A DNA stretch of 64,000 nucleotides, from contig NZ_JABBND010000001.1 in NCBI RefSeq assembly GCF_012933465.1, forward strand, positions 1,116,001 to 1,180,000, read 5' to 3'. A program made the translations under genes and the position numbers. The DNA comes from Actinomycetospora sp. TBRC 11914. GTDB taxonomy: Bacteria; Actinomycetota; Actinomycetes; Mycobacteriales; Pseudonocardiaceae. How positions within the stretch are numbered: position 1 is the first letter of the stretch; every line of letters starts with the position of its first letter. Shown here piece by piece: positions 24,189 to 32,199 of this stretch. Below the pieces are notes generated by a model. It made no database searches. It saw nothing but the letters and a program-made list of their open reading frames with translations, and was not told the origin of the DNA.

Positions 24189-25583
24189 TCAGCGGCGCGG
24201 CGGGGCCGCCTCCAGGTGGACCACCTTCGTCGTCGTCATCTCGTCGAGCAGCTCCGGCCCGTACCCGAAGCCCGAGCCCGAGAGCCCCCGGGGCTGTGCC
24301 GCGCCGCCCGGCGCGCCCCCGAACACCGCGTTGACCTTGACGGTGCCGACGGGCAGCGCCCGCCAGGCCTCCTGCGCGTGCGCCATGTCCGGGGTGAGGA
24401 CGGTGGCGGCGAGGCCGTGCGGGTCGTCGACAGACTCGGCGAGTCCCTGCTCGAAGGACTCCACCACCCGCACCGGTGCCACCGGCCCGAACGTCTCCTC
24501 GCGCAGGATGCGCATCTCCGGGGTGCACCCGGACAGCACCGTCGCGGGGTAGAACGCGCCGGGGCCGGTCGGCAGCTCGCCGCCCGCGTGGGCCACCGCG
24601 CCGCCCGCCAGGGCCTCGGCGACGTGGGAGTGCACGTGCTCGCGCTGCCGCCGGTCGACCAGCGGGCCGAGCGCCTTCTGCCCCGGGGTCGAGGGCCGGT
24701 ACACCCACCGCCCGGCCTCCTCGGCGAGCGCGGCGAGGAACTCGTCGGCCACCCCGCGGTGGCAGTAGATCCGCTCCACCGACACGCACACCTGGCCGCC
24801 GTTCGCGTACGACCCGAGCGCCGCCTGCTCGGCCGCCCACCGCGGGTCCACCCCGTCGTCGACGATCAGCGGGTCGTTGCCGCCGTTCTCCAGCAGCACC
24901 TTCGCCCCGGTGCCGACCGCGGCTTCGGCGATCGCGCGGCCCGCCGCGACCGAGCCGACGTGGGCGATGAGGTCGACGGCCTCGTGGGCGCACAGCAGTG
25001 CGCCGGTGGGCCCGGCGCCGTCGACGACGGTGAGCACGCCCTCGGGGAGGAAGGAGGCGAGCAGGTCGGCGACCCGGCGGCCCAGGTGGGGGCAGCGCTC
25101 GCTCGGCTTGTGCACGACGGTGTTGCCGGTGACCAGCGCCGCCCCGATCAGCCCGGCGGCGACGGCGACCGGGTCGTTCCACGGCGTGATCGCCGCGACC
25201 ACCCCGCGGGGGCCCGGGACCATGAGGTCGGTGGCCGACCAGGAGCCCTGCAGCGACCGCCCGCGGTGCACCGGGCCGAGCTCGGCGTACTGCTCGAGGG
25301 TCCCGGCGGCGGCCAGCACCCCGCCCAGGCCGTCGTCGTACGGCCGGCCGGTCTCGGTCTCGTTGAGCCGGGCCAGGTCCTCGGCCTCGGCCCGCAGCGC
25401 GGACGCCGCCTCGCGCACCCGCCCGGCGCGCTCGGCGGGGTCGGTGCGGGCCCAGTCCGGTGCCGCGCCGGCCGCGCGGCCGACGGCGTCGTCGACCTCG
25501 TCCGGCCCGGCGGGCGCCACCCGTCCGACGACCTCGTCGGTCGCCGGGTCGCGGATCTCGATGTCGGCGGCCGCTGTGGTCAC
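24189..25583 (-). CDS. NAD(P)-dependent aldehyde dehydrogenase
   Basis: 464 residues from GTG 25583 with GAGGAGGAG upstream. Full-length ALDH: cofactor segment ITPWNDPVAVAAG near 132, PSERCPHLG, Glu232 in LLENGGND, catalytic Cys266 in NGGQVC, and REETFGPVAPVR near 361. It oxidises aldehydes to acids; the substrate is not clear. LENGGND replaces the more common LELGGK, so specificity may differ from classic betaine or phenylacetaldehyde enzymes. No partner gene beside it. Its ribosome site lies in a hairpin (25589-25622). Confidence 0.9.
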   Translation of the reverse strand: MTTAAADIEIRDPATDEVVGRVAPAGPDEVDDAVGRAAGAAPDWARTDPAERAGRVREAASALRAEAEDLARLNETETGRPYDDGLGGVLAAAGTLEQYAELGPVHRGRSLQGSWSATDLMVPGPRGVVAAITPWNDPVAVAAGLIGAALVTGNTVVHKPSERCPHLGRRVADLLASFLPEGVLTVVDGAGPTGALLCAHEAVDLIAHVGSVAAGRAIAEAAVGTGAKVLLENGGNDPLIVDDGVDPRWAAEQAALGSYANGGQVCVSVERIYCHRGVADEFLAALAEEAGRWVYRPSTPGQKALGPLVDRRQREHVHSHVAEALAGGAVAHAGGELPTGPGAFYPATVLSGCTPEMRILREETFGPVAPVRVVESFEQGLAESVDDPHGLAATVLTPDMAHAQEAWRALPVGTVKVNAVFGGAPGGAAQPRGLSGSGFGYGPELLDEMTTTKVVHLEAAPPRR

Positions 25584-25588
25584 CTGCT

Positions 25589-25622
25589 CCTCCTCGCACG
25601 AAGACGTGTGTCCTCGAGGAGG
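25589..25622 (-). promoter_or_regulatory. Hairpin masking the ribosome site of the aldehyde dehydrogenase gene
   Basis: On the minus strand CCTCCTCG pairs with CGAGGAGG, with an inner CACG-TCTT-CGTG stem. The right arm is the Shine-Dalgarno sequence five bases before the GTG start. Such a fold would block initiation until opened by heat, a protein or a ribosome. Seen in sequence; the function is inferred. Confidence 0.5.
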
Positions 25623-25681
25623 TGCCCTCCACCACGGGCGATCACGCGTGCCGTCGGTCGCGGGCGGTGTCGGGGCGTCGA

Positions 25682-26479
25682 TCAGGTCAGCGCGAGCAGG
25701 ACGACGAACGAGCACAGGTTGAACGAGGCGTGCGTGACGAAGCACGGCCAGATCGACCGGGTGCGCTCGTAGAGCACGGCGTTGAGCACCGCGAGCACCA
25801 GCACCGCCAGGAACACGACGTTGAGCCCGTGGGCGATCGCGAAGACGAGGCTCGACACGATCGTCGCCACGACCGGCCCGTAGCGGCGCATCGCGCCGTA
25901 GCCGACGCCGCGGAACAGCAGTTCCTCCCCCAGCGGGACCACCAGCCCGCCGAGCAGCACCACCCAGAACGCGGCGGCGACGCCGGAGAACTGGGTGAGG
26001 TCCTGCTGGGGATCGCTGTGGTCGCCGGTGAGCGAGACGTAGACGATGATGATCACCCGGGACAGCAACCAGACCCCGATGCCGAGGCCGACCGCGAGGG
26101 CGATCATCCGCGGCGGGACCGCCCGGATCCCGACGGCGGCCGGCCGTCTGACGCGCAGCGCGACCGCCACGGCCACCGCGGCGAACGCCGACACGGCGGA
26201 CACGGCGAGCAGCAGCGCCGACGAGGGCAGGCGCCCGTAGGCCGTGATGACCACGACGCCGAGGCCGAGCTGGACCGCGACGTAGACGACCGCGCCGGTG
26301 AGGAACTCGATCCATCCCAGGCGGCGTCCGTCCCGACCGACGCCGATGGGGGGTCGCTCGGGCAGCGCGGCGCCGCCGAGGCCGGCGGGTGCGTCGGTCA
26401 CCCCGGCAGTATCCGTCCCGACGACGGCGGGCTCCGCGTCCGCGGGCTCGGGCTCCTCGCCGTCACCGGGCCGGGTCAC
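25682..26479 (-). CDS. CPBP-family intramembrane metalloprotease
   Basis: 265 residues from GTG 26479, overlapping the upstream stop by GTGA. A 50-residue Pro/Gly-rich cytoplasmic tail precedes about seven membrane helices. The CPBP (CAAX protease/bacteriocin-processing, Abi) motifs are complete: GEELLFRG (EExxxR), FAIAHG (FxxxH) and THASFN (HxxxN). These are glutamate-type proteases or chaperone-like membrane proteins, linked to prenyl-protein processing or self-immunity in other bacteria. Substrate unknown. Confidence 0.88.
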   Translation of the reverse strand: MTRPGDGEEPEPADAEPAVVGTDTAGVTDAPAGLGGAALPERPPIGVGRDGRRLGWIEFLTGAVVYVAVQLGLGVVVITAYGRLPSSALLLAVSAVSAFAAVAVAVALRVRRPAAVGIRAVPPRMIALAVGLGIGVWLLSRVIIIVYVSLTGDHSDPQQDLTQFSGVAAAFWVVLLGGLVVPLGEELLFRGVGYGAMRRYGPVVATIVSSLVFAIAHGLNVVFLAVLVLAVLNAVLYERTRSIWPCFVTHASFNLCSFVVLLALT

Positions 26480-26883
26480 GAGCCGTCCCGGGCCTTCCGG
26501 GTGGCGCGGTCGTTGGCCTTCTCGAGGGCGTCGACGAGCTCGTCCTTGTCCATCGTGGAGCGCCCCTCGACGCCGAGCTGCTGGGCCCGCTCGTAGAGGT
26601 GTTCCTTGCTGGCGTTGGCGTCGACGCCGCCCGCGGGCTTCCCGTCCGGGTCGCGGCCGCCGCTCTCGGCACGCGAGTCCGAGGGCCCCTTCTCCTCCTT
26701 GGGCTCCCAGTGGTCGCCGACCTTCTCGTAGCTGTGCTTCAGCGCCGAGTACGCCGTGCGGCTCGCCCGCTCGCCCTTGCCGTACGTCTCCTCCGCCGAC
26801 TCCTTCGCCTTCGCGTAGGTGTCCCGCGCGCCCTTCTCGGAGCGCTGCAGCGTCGACGGCAGGTCGTCGAAGTCCTCAGGCAT
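26476..26883 (-). CDS. ChaB-like protein with C-terminal Rho-N/SAP-like domain
   Basis: 135 residues from ATG 26883. The N-terminal 60 residues match ChaB: MPEDFDDLPSTLQRSEKGARDTYAKAKESAEETY, then SRTAYSALKHSYEK. After an acidic linker, residues 93-126 (EHLYERAQQLGVEGRSTMDKDELVDALEK) look like the short helical Rho N-terminal/SAP fold that binds nucleic acid. ChaB was linked to cation regulation in E. coli. Stop overlaps the CPBP start, so the two are co-translated. Confidence 0.8.
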   Translation of the reverse strand: MPEDFDDLPSTLQRSEKGARDTYAKAKESAEETYGKGERASRTAYSALKHSYEKVGDHWEPKEEKGPSDSRAESGGRDPDGKPAGGVDANASKEHLYERAQQLGVEGRSTMDKDELVDALEKANDRATRKARDGS

Positions 26884-26900
26884 GACGGCGGGTTACCCGC

Positions 26901-27695
26901 TCACCCCCGGGAGCCCACCGACAGGTGCGCCACGCTCTCCACCACCTGGTTGGGGCGGTAGGGGTAGCGGTCGAGCTCCGCGACGCCGGTCACCCCCGAG
27001 AGCACGAGGATCGTGTGCAGGCCCGCCTCCATGCCCGCGACCATGTCGGTGTCCATGCGGTCGCCGATCATCGCGGTCGTCTCGGAGTGCGCGCCGATGG
27101 TGTTCAGCCCGGCCCTGATCATCAGCGGGTTCGGCTTGCCGACGAAGTAGGGCTGCTTGCGGGTCGCGTGGGTGATGAGCGCGGCCACCGAGCCGGTGGC
27201 GGGCAGCGTGCCCTCGGCCGACGGGCCGGTCGCGTCGGGGTTGGTGCAGATGTAGCGCGCGCCGGCCTCGATGAGCCGGATCGCCCGGGTGATCGCCTCG
27301 AAGGAGTAGGTCCGGGTCTCGCCGATGATCACGTAGTCCGGCTCGCGCTCGGTGAGCACGTACCCGGCCTCGTGCAGCGCCGTCGTCAGGCCCGCCTCCC
27401 CGACGACGAAGGCGGTGCCGCCGGGTCGCTGGTCGGTGAGGAACTGCGCGGTCGCGAGCGCCGAGGTCCAGAGGTTCTCCACCGGGATGTCGATGCCGCT
27501 CGCGCGGAGCCGGGCCTGGAGGTCGCGCGGGGTGTAGATGGAGTTGTTGGTGAGGACGAGGAAGTGCTTGCCGGCCTCGCCGAGACGGCGGATGAACTCG
27601 TCGGCCCCCGGGAGCGCGTTCTCCTCGTGGACGAGCACGCCGTCCATGTCGATGAGGTAGTGCTCCAGGTCGGGGAGATCCTCGGGCGTCGTCAT
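26901..27695 (-). CDS. HAD-IIA sugar-phosphatase-like hydrolase (NagD type)
   Basis: 264 residues from ATG 27695. Class IIA HAD: nucleophile DMDGVL (Asp16, Asp18), LTNNS at 48-52, cap domain in the middle, Lys in GKPNPLM and the metal-binding GDRMDTD at 211-217. NagD-type enzymes remove phosphate from nucleotides or sugars in the cytoplasm. ATGA overlap with the dienelactone hydrolase stop gives an operon. Confidence 0.92.
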   Translation of the reverse strand: MTTPEDLPDLEHYLIDMDGVLVHEENALPGADEFIRRLGEAGKHFLVLTNNSIYTPRDLQARLRASGIDIPVENLWTSALATAQFLTDQRPGGTAFVVGEAGLTTALHEAGYVLTEREPDYVIIGETRTYSFEAITRAIRLIEAGARYICTNPDATGPSAEGTLPATGSVAALITHATRKQPYFVGKPNPLMIRAGLNTIGAHSETTAMIGDRMDTDMVAGMEAGLHTILVLSGVTGVAELDRYPYRPNQVVESVAHLSVGSRG

Positions 27696-28399
27696 GCGGC
27701 CCTCAGGTGGGTCTCGAAGAACCGCAGGATGCGGCCCCAGGCGTCCTCGGCGGCGTCGTGGTCGTGGTGCAGGCCGAGCCGGCGCACGACGGTCTGCGCG
27801 GGGAAGCGCTCCAGGAACGAGTGGCCCGCCGTCGGGTAGGTCGTCACGTCCTTCTCCACGCCCAGCGCGTCCAGCGCCGCCTCCAGCCGCTCGGGGTGCC
27901 CCTTGAGGGACACGTCGCGCGCGCCGAAGCTCGCCACCACCGGGCAGATGCCCTCGAGCTCGCGCTCGGCGTCGGTGGGGACGTGGCCGTAGTTGGGCGC
28001 CGCGGCGGCGAAGTCCTGCCGGGCGGCCGCGAGGAGCGCGAACCCCCCGCCCTGGCAGAAGCCGATGACCCCGAGCCGCCCGGTGCAGTCGTCGCGACCG
28101 GCGAGCCAACCGCGCGCGGCGTCGATGTCGTCGAACACCGGGCCGGTGCCGCTGGTCATCGAGCGGAACACCGCCGCGACGCAGCGCGGCCCGCCGCCGC
28201 GCGGCGAGTAGAGCCGGGGCGCGACCGCGACGTAGCCCGCCGTCGCCAGCCGGTCGGTGTGCTCGCGGAGGTCGTCGGTCATGCCCAGGGCGTCCTGGAG
28301 GACGACGACGCCGGGCCAGGGCCCGTCGCCGACCGGGGGCGTCGCGAGGTAGGCCTCCTGGTGCGAACCGGCGCCGGCGGGGATGTGCAGATCGGGCAC
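27692..28399 (-). CDS. Dienelactone hydrolase-family protein
   Basis: 235 residues from GTG 28399 with GGAAGGA upstream. Alpha/beta fold with a cysteine nucleophile elbow GFCQGGG, an Asp in FGARDVSLKG and His in PTAGHSFLERF, matching the Cys-Asp-His triad of dienelactone hydrolases. The family acts on lactones of aromatic breakdown, but actinobacterial paralogues are broad esterases. The N-terminal GSHQEAYLATPPVGDGPWPGVVVLQDALG is typical. Divergent from the enoyl-CoA hydratase gene. Confidence 0.9.
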   Translation of the reverse strand: MPDLHIPAGAGSHQEAYLATPPVGDGPWPGVVVLQDALGMTDDLREHTDRLATAGYVAVAPRLYSPRGGGPRCVAAVFRSMTSGTGPVFDDIDAARGWLAGRDDCTGRLGVIGFCQGGGFALLAAARQDFAAAAPNYGHVPTDAERELEGICPVVASFGARDVSLKGHPERLEAALDALGVEKDVTTYPTAGHSFLERFPAQTVVRRLGLHHDHDAAEDAWGRILRFFETHLRAA

Positions 28400-28500
28400 C
28401 TCGGGGTCCTTCCTGCGACGGGGCGGTGCTGCGCGGGGCGGGTGACAGCGTGGCAGGCTCGCGGCGCCCCGCGCAGCGTGACCACCGGCCGGGGTGGGTG

Positions 28501-29301
28501 ATGAGGGACGGGAGGGCCGTGGTGGCCGAGGAACGGGTGCGGGTGTCCGAGGAGACGCCGGGCGTGGTGCGCGTCGCGCTCACCAACGGACCGGGCAACA
28601 ACGTCGTCGACTTCGAGCTCGGCCGCCAGCTCCGCGAGGCCCTCGCCGGGCCCGCCCGGTCCGCGCGGGTGGTCGAGATCGTCGCCGAGGGACCCAACTT
28701 CTGCGTCGGCGGCGACGTGCGCGGCTTCGCGGCGGACCCGGACGCCAGCCTCACCGCGCTCGCCGACGACTTCCACTCCTGCCAGCGGCTCGTCTGGGGC
28801 CTCGCGCAGCCCGTCGTCGTCGGCGTCCAGGGGTGGGCCGCGGGCATCGGCCTGTCGTTCGCGCTGACCGGGGACGTCATCGTGCTCGCCGCCGGCGCGA
28901 AGCTGCGCCCGGCCTACACCGCGATCGGGCTGACCCCCGACGGCGGCATGACCGCGACGCTGCCCGCGGCGGTCGGGCGCGCGAAGGCGCTGGACATGTT
29001 CCTGACCAACCGGCCCATGGGTGCCGAGGAGGCGCTCGCGTCCGGGCTGGCGAGCCGCGTCGTGCCCGACGCCGACCTGCACTCCGAGACCGCCGCGATC
29101 GCGGCGACCATCGCGGCCGGGCCCGCGCAGGCCCTGGCGGCGACGAAGAAGCTGGTGCGCACCGCCGACGGCGTGCTCACCGACGCCCACCTCGAGGTGG
29201 AGGCGAAGTCGATCGGCGACCGCGGGCTCTCGGCCGAGGGGCGGGAGGGCGTGGCGTCGTTCGTGGAGAAGCGGTCGCCGAGGTGGCCTTCGGCCATGTG
29301 A
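28501..29301 (+). CDS. Enoyl-CoA hydratase/isomerase
   Basis: 266 residues from ATG 28501; GTG 28522 has a better GGAGGG ribosome site and may be the true start. Crotonase fold: oxyanion loops NFCVGGDVRGF and VVVGVQGWAAGIGLSFALTGD, then LTPDGGMTATLPAAVGRAKALDMFL. One acidic residue of the usual glutamate pair is not obvious, so it could be an isomerase or another CoA-acting crotonase. Stop codon lies in palindromic repeat family A. Confidence 0.87.
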   Translation: MRDGRAVVAEERVRVSEETPGVVRVALTNGPGNNVVDFELGRQLREALAGPARSARVVEIVAEGPNFCVGGDVRGFAADPDASLTALADDFHSCQRLVWGLAQPVVVGVQGWAAGIGLSFALTGDVIVLAAGAKLRPAYTAIGLTPDGGMTATLPAAVGRAKALDMFLTNRPMGAEEALASGLASRVVPDADLHSETAAIAATIAAGPAQALAATKKLVRTADGVLTDAHLEVEAKSIGDRGLSAEGREGVASFVEKRSPRWPSAM

Positions 29302-29340
29302 ACGAATGTGGTCGCCGGGGCGACCACATCCGTTCACGTG
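29295..29340. repeat. Palindromic repeat family A, copy 2
   Basis: Left arm CATGTGAACGAATGTGGTCG (29295-29314), loop CCGGGG, right arm CGACCACATCCGTTCACGTG (29321-29340), 18 of 20 pairs. The TGA of the enoyl-CoA hydratase gene is inside the left arm. Here both flanking genes point right, so it acts as a simple terminator. Confidence 0.85.
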
Positions 29341-29353
29341 CGAAGCTCGACCC

Positions 29354-30391
29354 GTGCGTCTCCCCCTGCGCGCCCGGGTCGTCGGCGCCCTCCGCACTCG
29401 CCTCAGCGGCTCCGTCGCCCACCTGCCGCCCGAGGAGGTCCCGGCCGCGCGCGAGCGGTCGGGGCGCGTCCAGGCCGGGCCCGCGGGCCGGTTCATCGTC
29501 GGCAGCCACGACCGCGGCGTGGTCACCCAGGACACGGTGGTCACGACGCCGGACGTGGTCCTGCCGGTGCGCGTCTACCGGCCCCCGGAGACCGCGACGG
29601 TGCCCGCGCCGCTCGTCGTGAACTTCCACGGCGGCGGCTACGTCCAGGGCGACCTCGACCAGTCCGACTGGTTCTGCGGGCAGGTCGCGCTGCTCTCCGG
29701 GGCGGTCGTCGTGTCGGTCGACTACCGGCTGGCGCCCGAGCACCCCTTCCCGGTCCCCGCGCAGGACGCCTACGCCGCCACCTCGGCCCTCGCGGCCGAG
29801 CCGGGCCGCTGGGGCATCGACGCCGGCCGGATCGGCGTCATGGGCGACAGCGCCGGCGGCAACCTCGCGACCGTCGTGTGCCTCATGGCCCGGGACGCGC
29901 GCCGCCGCGGCGAGGACGCCCCGGCGATCGGGGTCCAGGGCCTCGTCTATCCGGGCACCGAGATGGTCGAGGTGCTGCCGTCCGAGCGGGCCATCCCGCA
30001 CGCGCCGATCCTCGACGCCGCCGACATCCGCGGGTTCGCCTCGCTCTACCTGGCCGGCGCCGACGGGACGGTGCCCTACGCGTCCCCGCTGCGCGCGGAC
30101 CTCACCGACCTCCCGCCCGCCGTCGTGCAGACCGCGGAGCACGACCCGCTGCGCGACCACGGCCGGTTCTACGTCGACGCACTGCGCCGGGCCGGCGTGG
30201 CCGTGCGGCACACCGAGTACCAGGGCGCGCCGCACGGCTACATCTCGATGCCGCGCCTGCTGCCCACCGTCGCGCACCAGTCGGCGTGGGAGATCGCCGA
30301 CGCGGTGCGCCGCGAGCTGGTGGACGCCCCTGACGGCGGGCCCGCCGCGTCCGCCGTCAGGGAACGATCTGCACCCGGTCGTTCGGGTTGA
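29354..30391 (+). CDS. Alpha/beta hydrolase of the hormone-sensitive lipase family
   Basis: 345 residues from GTG 29354 (weak ribosome site). Family IV marks: oxyanion NFHGGGYVQGD, DYRLAPEHPFP, nucleophile GDSAGGN, acid in EHDPLRD and base His in GAPHGY. Carboxylesterase/lipase for short to medium acyl esters or lactones. Cytoplasmic. Its last 35 bases overlap the convergent transpeptidase gene, giving a C-terminal tail outside the fold. Confidence 0.88.
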   Translation: MRLPLRARVVGALRTRLSGSVAHLPPEEVPAARERSGRVQAGPAGRFIVGSHDRGVVTQDTVVTTPDVVLPVRVYRPPETATVPAPLVVNFHGGGYVQGDLDQSDWFCGQVALLSGAVVVSVDYRLAPEHPFPVPAQDAYAATSALAAEPGRWGIDAGRIGVMGDSAGGNLATVVCLMARDARRRGEDAPAIGVQGLVYPGTEMVEVLPSERAIPHAPILDAADIRGFASLYLAGADGTVPYASPLRADLTDLPPAVVQTAEHDPLRDHGRFYVDALRRAGVAVRHTEYQGAPHGYISMPRLLPTVAHQSAWEIADAVRRELVDAPDGGPAASAVRERSAPGRSG

Positions 30392-30854
30392 GGTGCTCGA
30401 AGAACCGCTTCGCGTCGGCCTCCTCGAGGCGCACGCACCCGGCGGACTGCCGGTCGAGGGTCCCCTGGTGGAAGGCCCGGCCGTTGCCGTCGAAGAACAC
30501 CGCGTAGGGCATCTTCGCGCCCTCGAACTCCTGGCTGACGTGGTAGCGGTCCTTGCGCTGGACGACGAAGTCGCCGACGGGCGTCTCGTGCCCCTTGCCG
30601 CCGTGGGAGTTGGCCACCGGTCCGTGCACGACGCGGCCCTGCCCGTCGAGCAGCCACGCCCGGTTCTCCGACAGGTCGACGCACGCCTTGATCGTCGGCG
30701 TCGTGCACGGGGTCCCGCCGACCCCCGGCGCGGTGGCCGGGGCCGCGGCCGCGACCCCGGAGCACTGCACCACGCCCATCCCCACCGCCGCCACCGACAG
30801 CGCGGCGCGCCCCACGCGCCCGTCCCGCTGCCTGCGGTGCCTGCCCTGCGCCAC
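30357..30854 (-). CDS. L,D-transpeptidase (YkuD domain), exported
   Basis: 165 residues from GTG 30854 with GAGG upstream. Arg-rich N-terminus and a hydrophobic segment (about 17-40) ending in Ala-rich AAAAPA form a signal peptide or membrane anchor. YkuD catalytic pattern: FHQGTLDRQSAGCVRL with His129 and Cys140. It would cross-link peptidoglycan stem peptides (3-3 links) or attach proteins outside the membrane. Short for the family: a minimal catalytic domain without Ig-like or LysM modules. Confidence 0.85.
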   Translation of the reverse strand: MAQGRHRRQRDGRVGRAALSVAAVGMGVVQCSGVAAAAPATAPGVGGTPCTTPTIKACVDLSENRAWLLDGQGRVVHGPVANSHGGKGHETPVGDFVVQRKDRYHVSQEFEGAKMPYAVFFDGNGRAFHQGTLDRQSAGCVRLEEADAKRFFEHLNPNDRVQIVP

Positions 30855-31114
30855 TGAAGACCTCGCTCGAGAAGTTCCGCCCCGCCGCACGCTGTCCCGC
30901 GCCGGCATGCGCGCACAGCTGCCCGCGAGCGCGCACGAACCGGACAACGACGCGGAATCGGGACGGTGACGACCGGGATGAGCGAGGCGAGATCGGTCGT
31001 CGTGGGGCAACCCGGACAGGGGTCGCGCGTCGTGGGCCGAGCGAGGGGCACACCGGGCAGGTCACGGGCGGCCGGGGCCTGCGTCACGTGCCCCTGATCA
31101 GCGGGTTCGGCGGC
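30855..31114. other. Gap with no recognised gene
   Basis: About 260 bases upstream of the transpeptidase start. It should hold that gene's promoter, as the macrodomain gene on its far side ends here. I see no clear hairpin or promoter boxes. Confidence 0.4.
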
Positions 31115-31636
31115 TCAGTCCAGGGCGTCGACCGCGCGGCGGAACGCGTCGTAGGCCTCGTCGCCGAACAGCACGAAGCGGGCCTCCTCGACGTCGGTCG
31201 GCGTGGCGGCGACCGTCCCGACCGCGATCCGCGCCGCGTCGTCCATCGGCCAGCCGTAGATCCCGGCCGACACCGCGGGGAACGCCACGGTCCGGGCGCC
31301 GATCTCGTCGGCGACCCGCAGCGACTCCCGGTAGGCCGAGGCCAGCAGCTCGGAGCGGTCCTCGCGCTTCGCGTGGACCGGCCCGACGGTGTGGATGACG
31401 TGGGCCGCGGGGAGGTTCCCGCCGGTCGTCGCGACCGCCTGCCCCGTCGGGAGCCCGTCGGGCAGCGTCGTCGCCCGCAGCTCCCGGCAGGCCGCGAGGA
31501 TCGCCGGGCCGCCCGCGCGGTGGATGGCGCCGTCGACCCCGCCGCCGCCCAGCAGGCCGGAGTTCGCGGCGTTGACGACCGCGTCCACGTCCTGGGTGGT
31601 GATGTCGCCCCGGGCGAGCGTGATGCGTGCTCCCAC
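31115..31636 (-). CDS. Macrodomain protein (O-acetyl-ADP-ribose deacetylase type)
   Basis: 173 residues from GTG 31636. Stand-alone macrodomain: GDITTQDVDAVVNAANSGLLGGGGVDGAIHRAGG (the ADP-ribose loop with catalytic Asn and Asp), THTVGP-like IHTVGPVH, and AFPAVSAGIYGWP. YmdB-type enzymes hydrolyse O-acetyl-ADP-ribose or remove ADP-ribose from proteins. No sirtuin or DarT toxin lies beside it, so it is probably a housekeeping enzyme. Divergent from the SRPBCC gene. Confidence 0.93.
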   Translation of the reverse strand: MGARITLARGDITTQDVDAVVNAANSGLLGGGGVDGAIHRAGGPAILAACRELRATTLPDGLPTGQAVATTGGNLPAAHVIHTVGPVHAKREDRSELLASAYRESLRVADEIGARTVAFPAVSAGIYGWPMDDAARIAVGTVAATPTDVEEARFVLFGDEAYDAFRRAVDALD

Positions 31637-31702
31637 GGCGGCACGTCTACCCCTCGGCGCCGGGTGGCATGCGCCGGGCCGGGGCGTGCCACGATGCGCG
31701 CC

Positions 31703-32167
31703 ATGACGTCCGTGGAGACGACCGACCGCAGCATCCAGGTGTCCCGGACGATCGACGCGCCGCCCGAGCGCACGTTCGCGCTGATCGCCGACCCGGACCG
31801 CCACCCCGACCTCGACGCCTCCGGGATGATCCGGGCCTCGCGCACCCACCTCGCGATCGAGGAGCTCGGGGACGTGTTCGTGATGGACATGCACAGCGAG
31901 CTGTTCGGCGACTACACGACCGAGAACCACGTGATCGTCTACGAGCCCGACACCGCCCTCGGCTGGGCGCCCGCCGCTCCGGGCGAGGAGCCCGCCGGGC
32001 ACACGTGGATCTACCGGCTCGACCCGGTGGGCGACGACGGCACGCGGGTGACGCTGACCTACGACTGGTCCGGCATCACCGACACGGAGATGCTCCGGTA
32101 CTTCCCGGTGGTCGACGCGGACGGGGTCGCGGCGTCGCTGGACCTGCTGGCGGAGGCGCTCGCGTAG
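31703..32167 (+). CDS. SRPBCC/START-like protein
   Basis: 154 residues from ATG 31703. Pattern of a polyketide-cyclase-like lipid-binding fold: IQVSRTIDAPPERTFALIADPDRHPDLDASG at the start, TENHVIVYEPDTALGW, HTWIYRLDPVGDDGTRVTLTYDWSG. It binds a hydrophobic ligand in a cavity; no catalytic role can be read. Common in actinobacteria as single genes. Confidence 0.85.
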   Translation: MTSVETTDRSIQVSRTIDAPPERTFALIADPDRHPDLDASGMIRASRTHLAIEELGDVFVMDMHSELFGDYTTENHVIVYEPDTALGWAPAAPGEEPAGHTWIYRLDPVGDDGTRVTLTYDWSGITDTEMLRYFPVVDADGVAASLDLLAEALA

Positions 32168-32199
32168 GTGGCCGGCCGCCCTGCCCGCCGAGTGGACCC

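Noticed and set aside
31115-31636. DarG-type antitoxin because of the macrodomain
   Set aside because: No DarT-like toxin gene beside it, and the protein is a lone YmdB-type domain.
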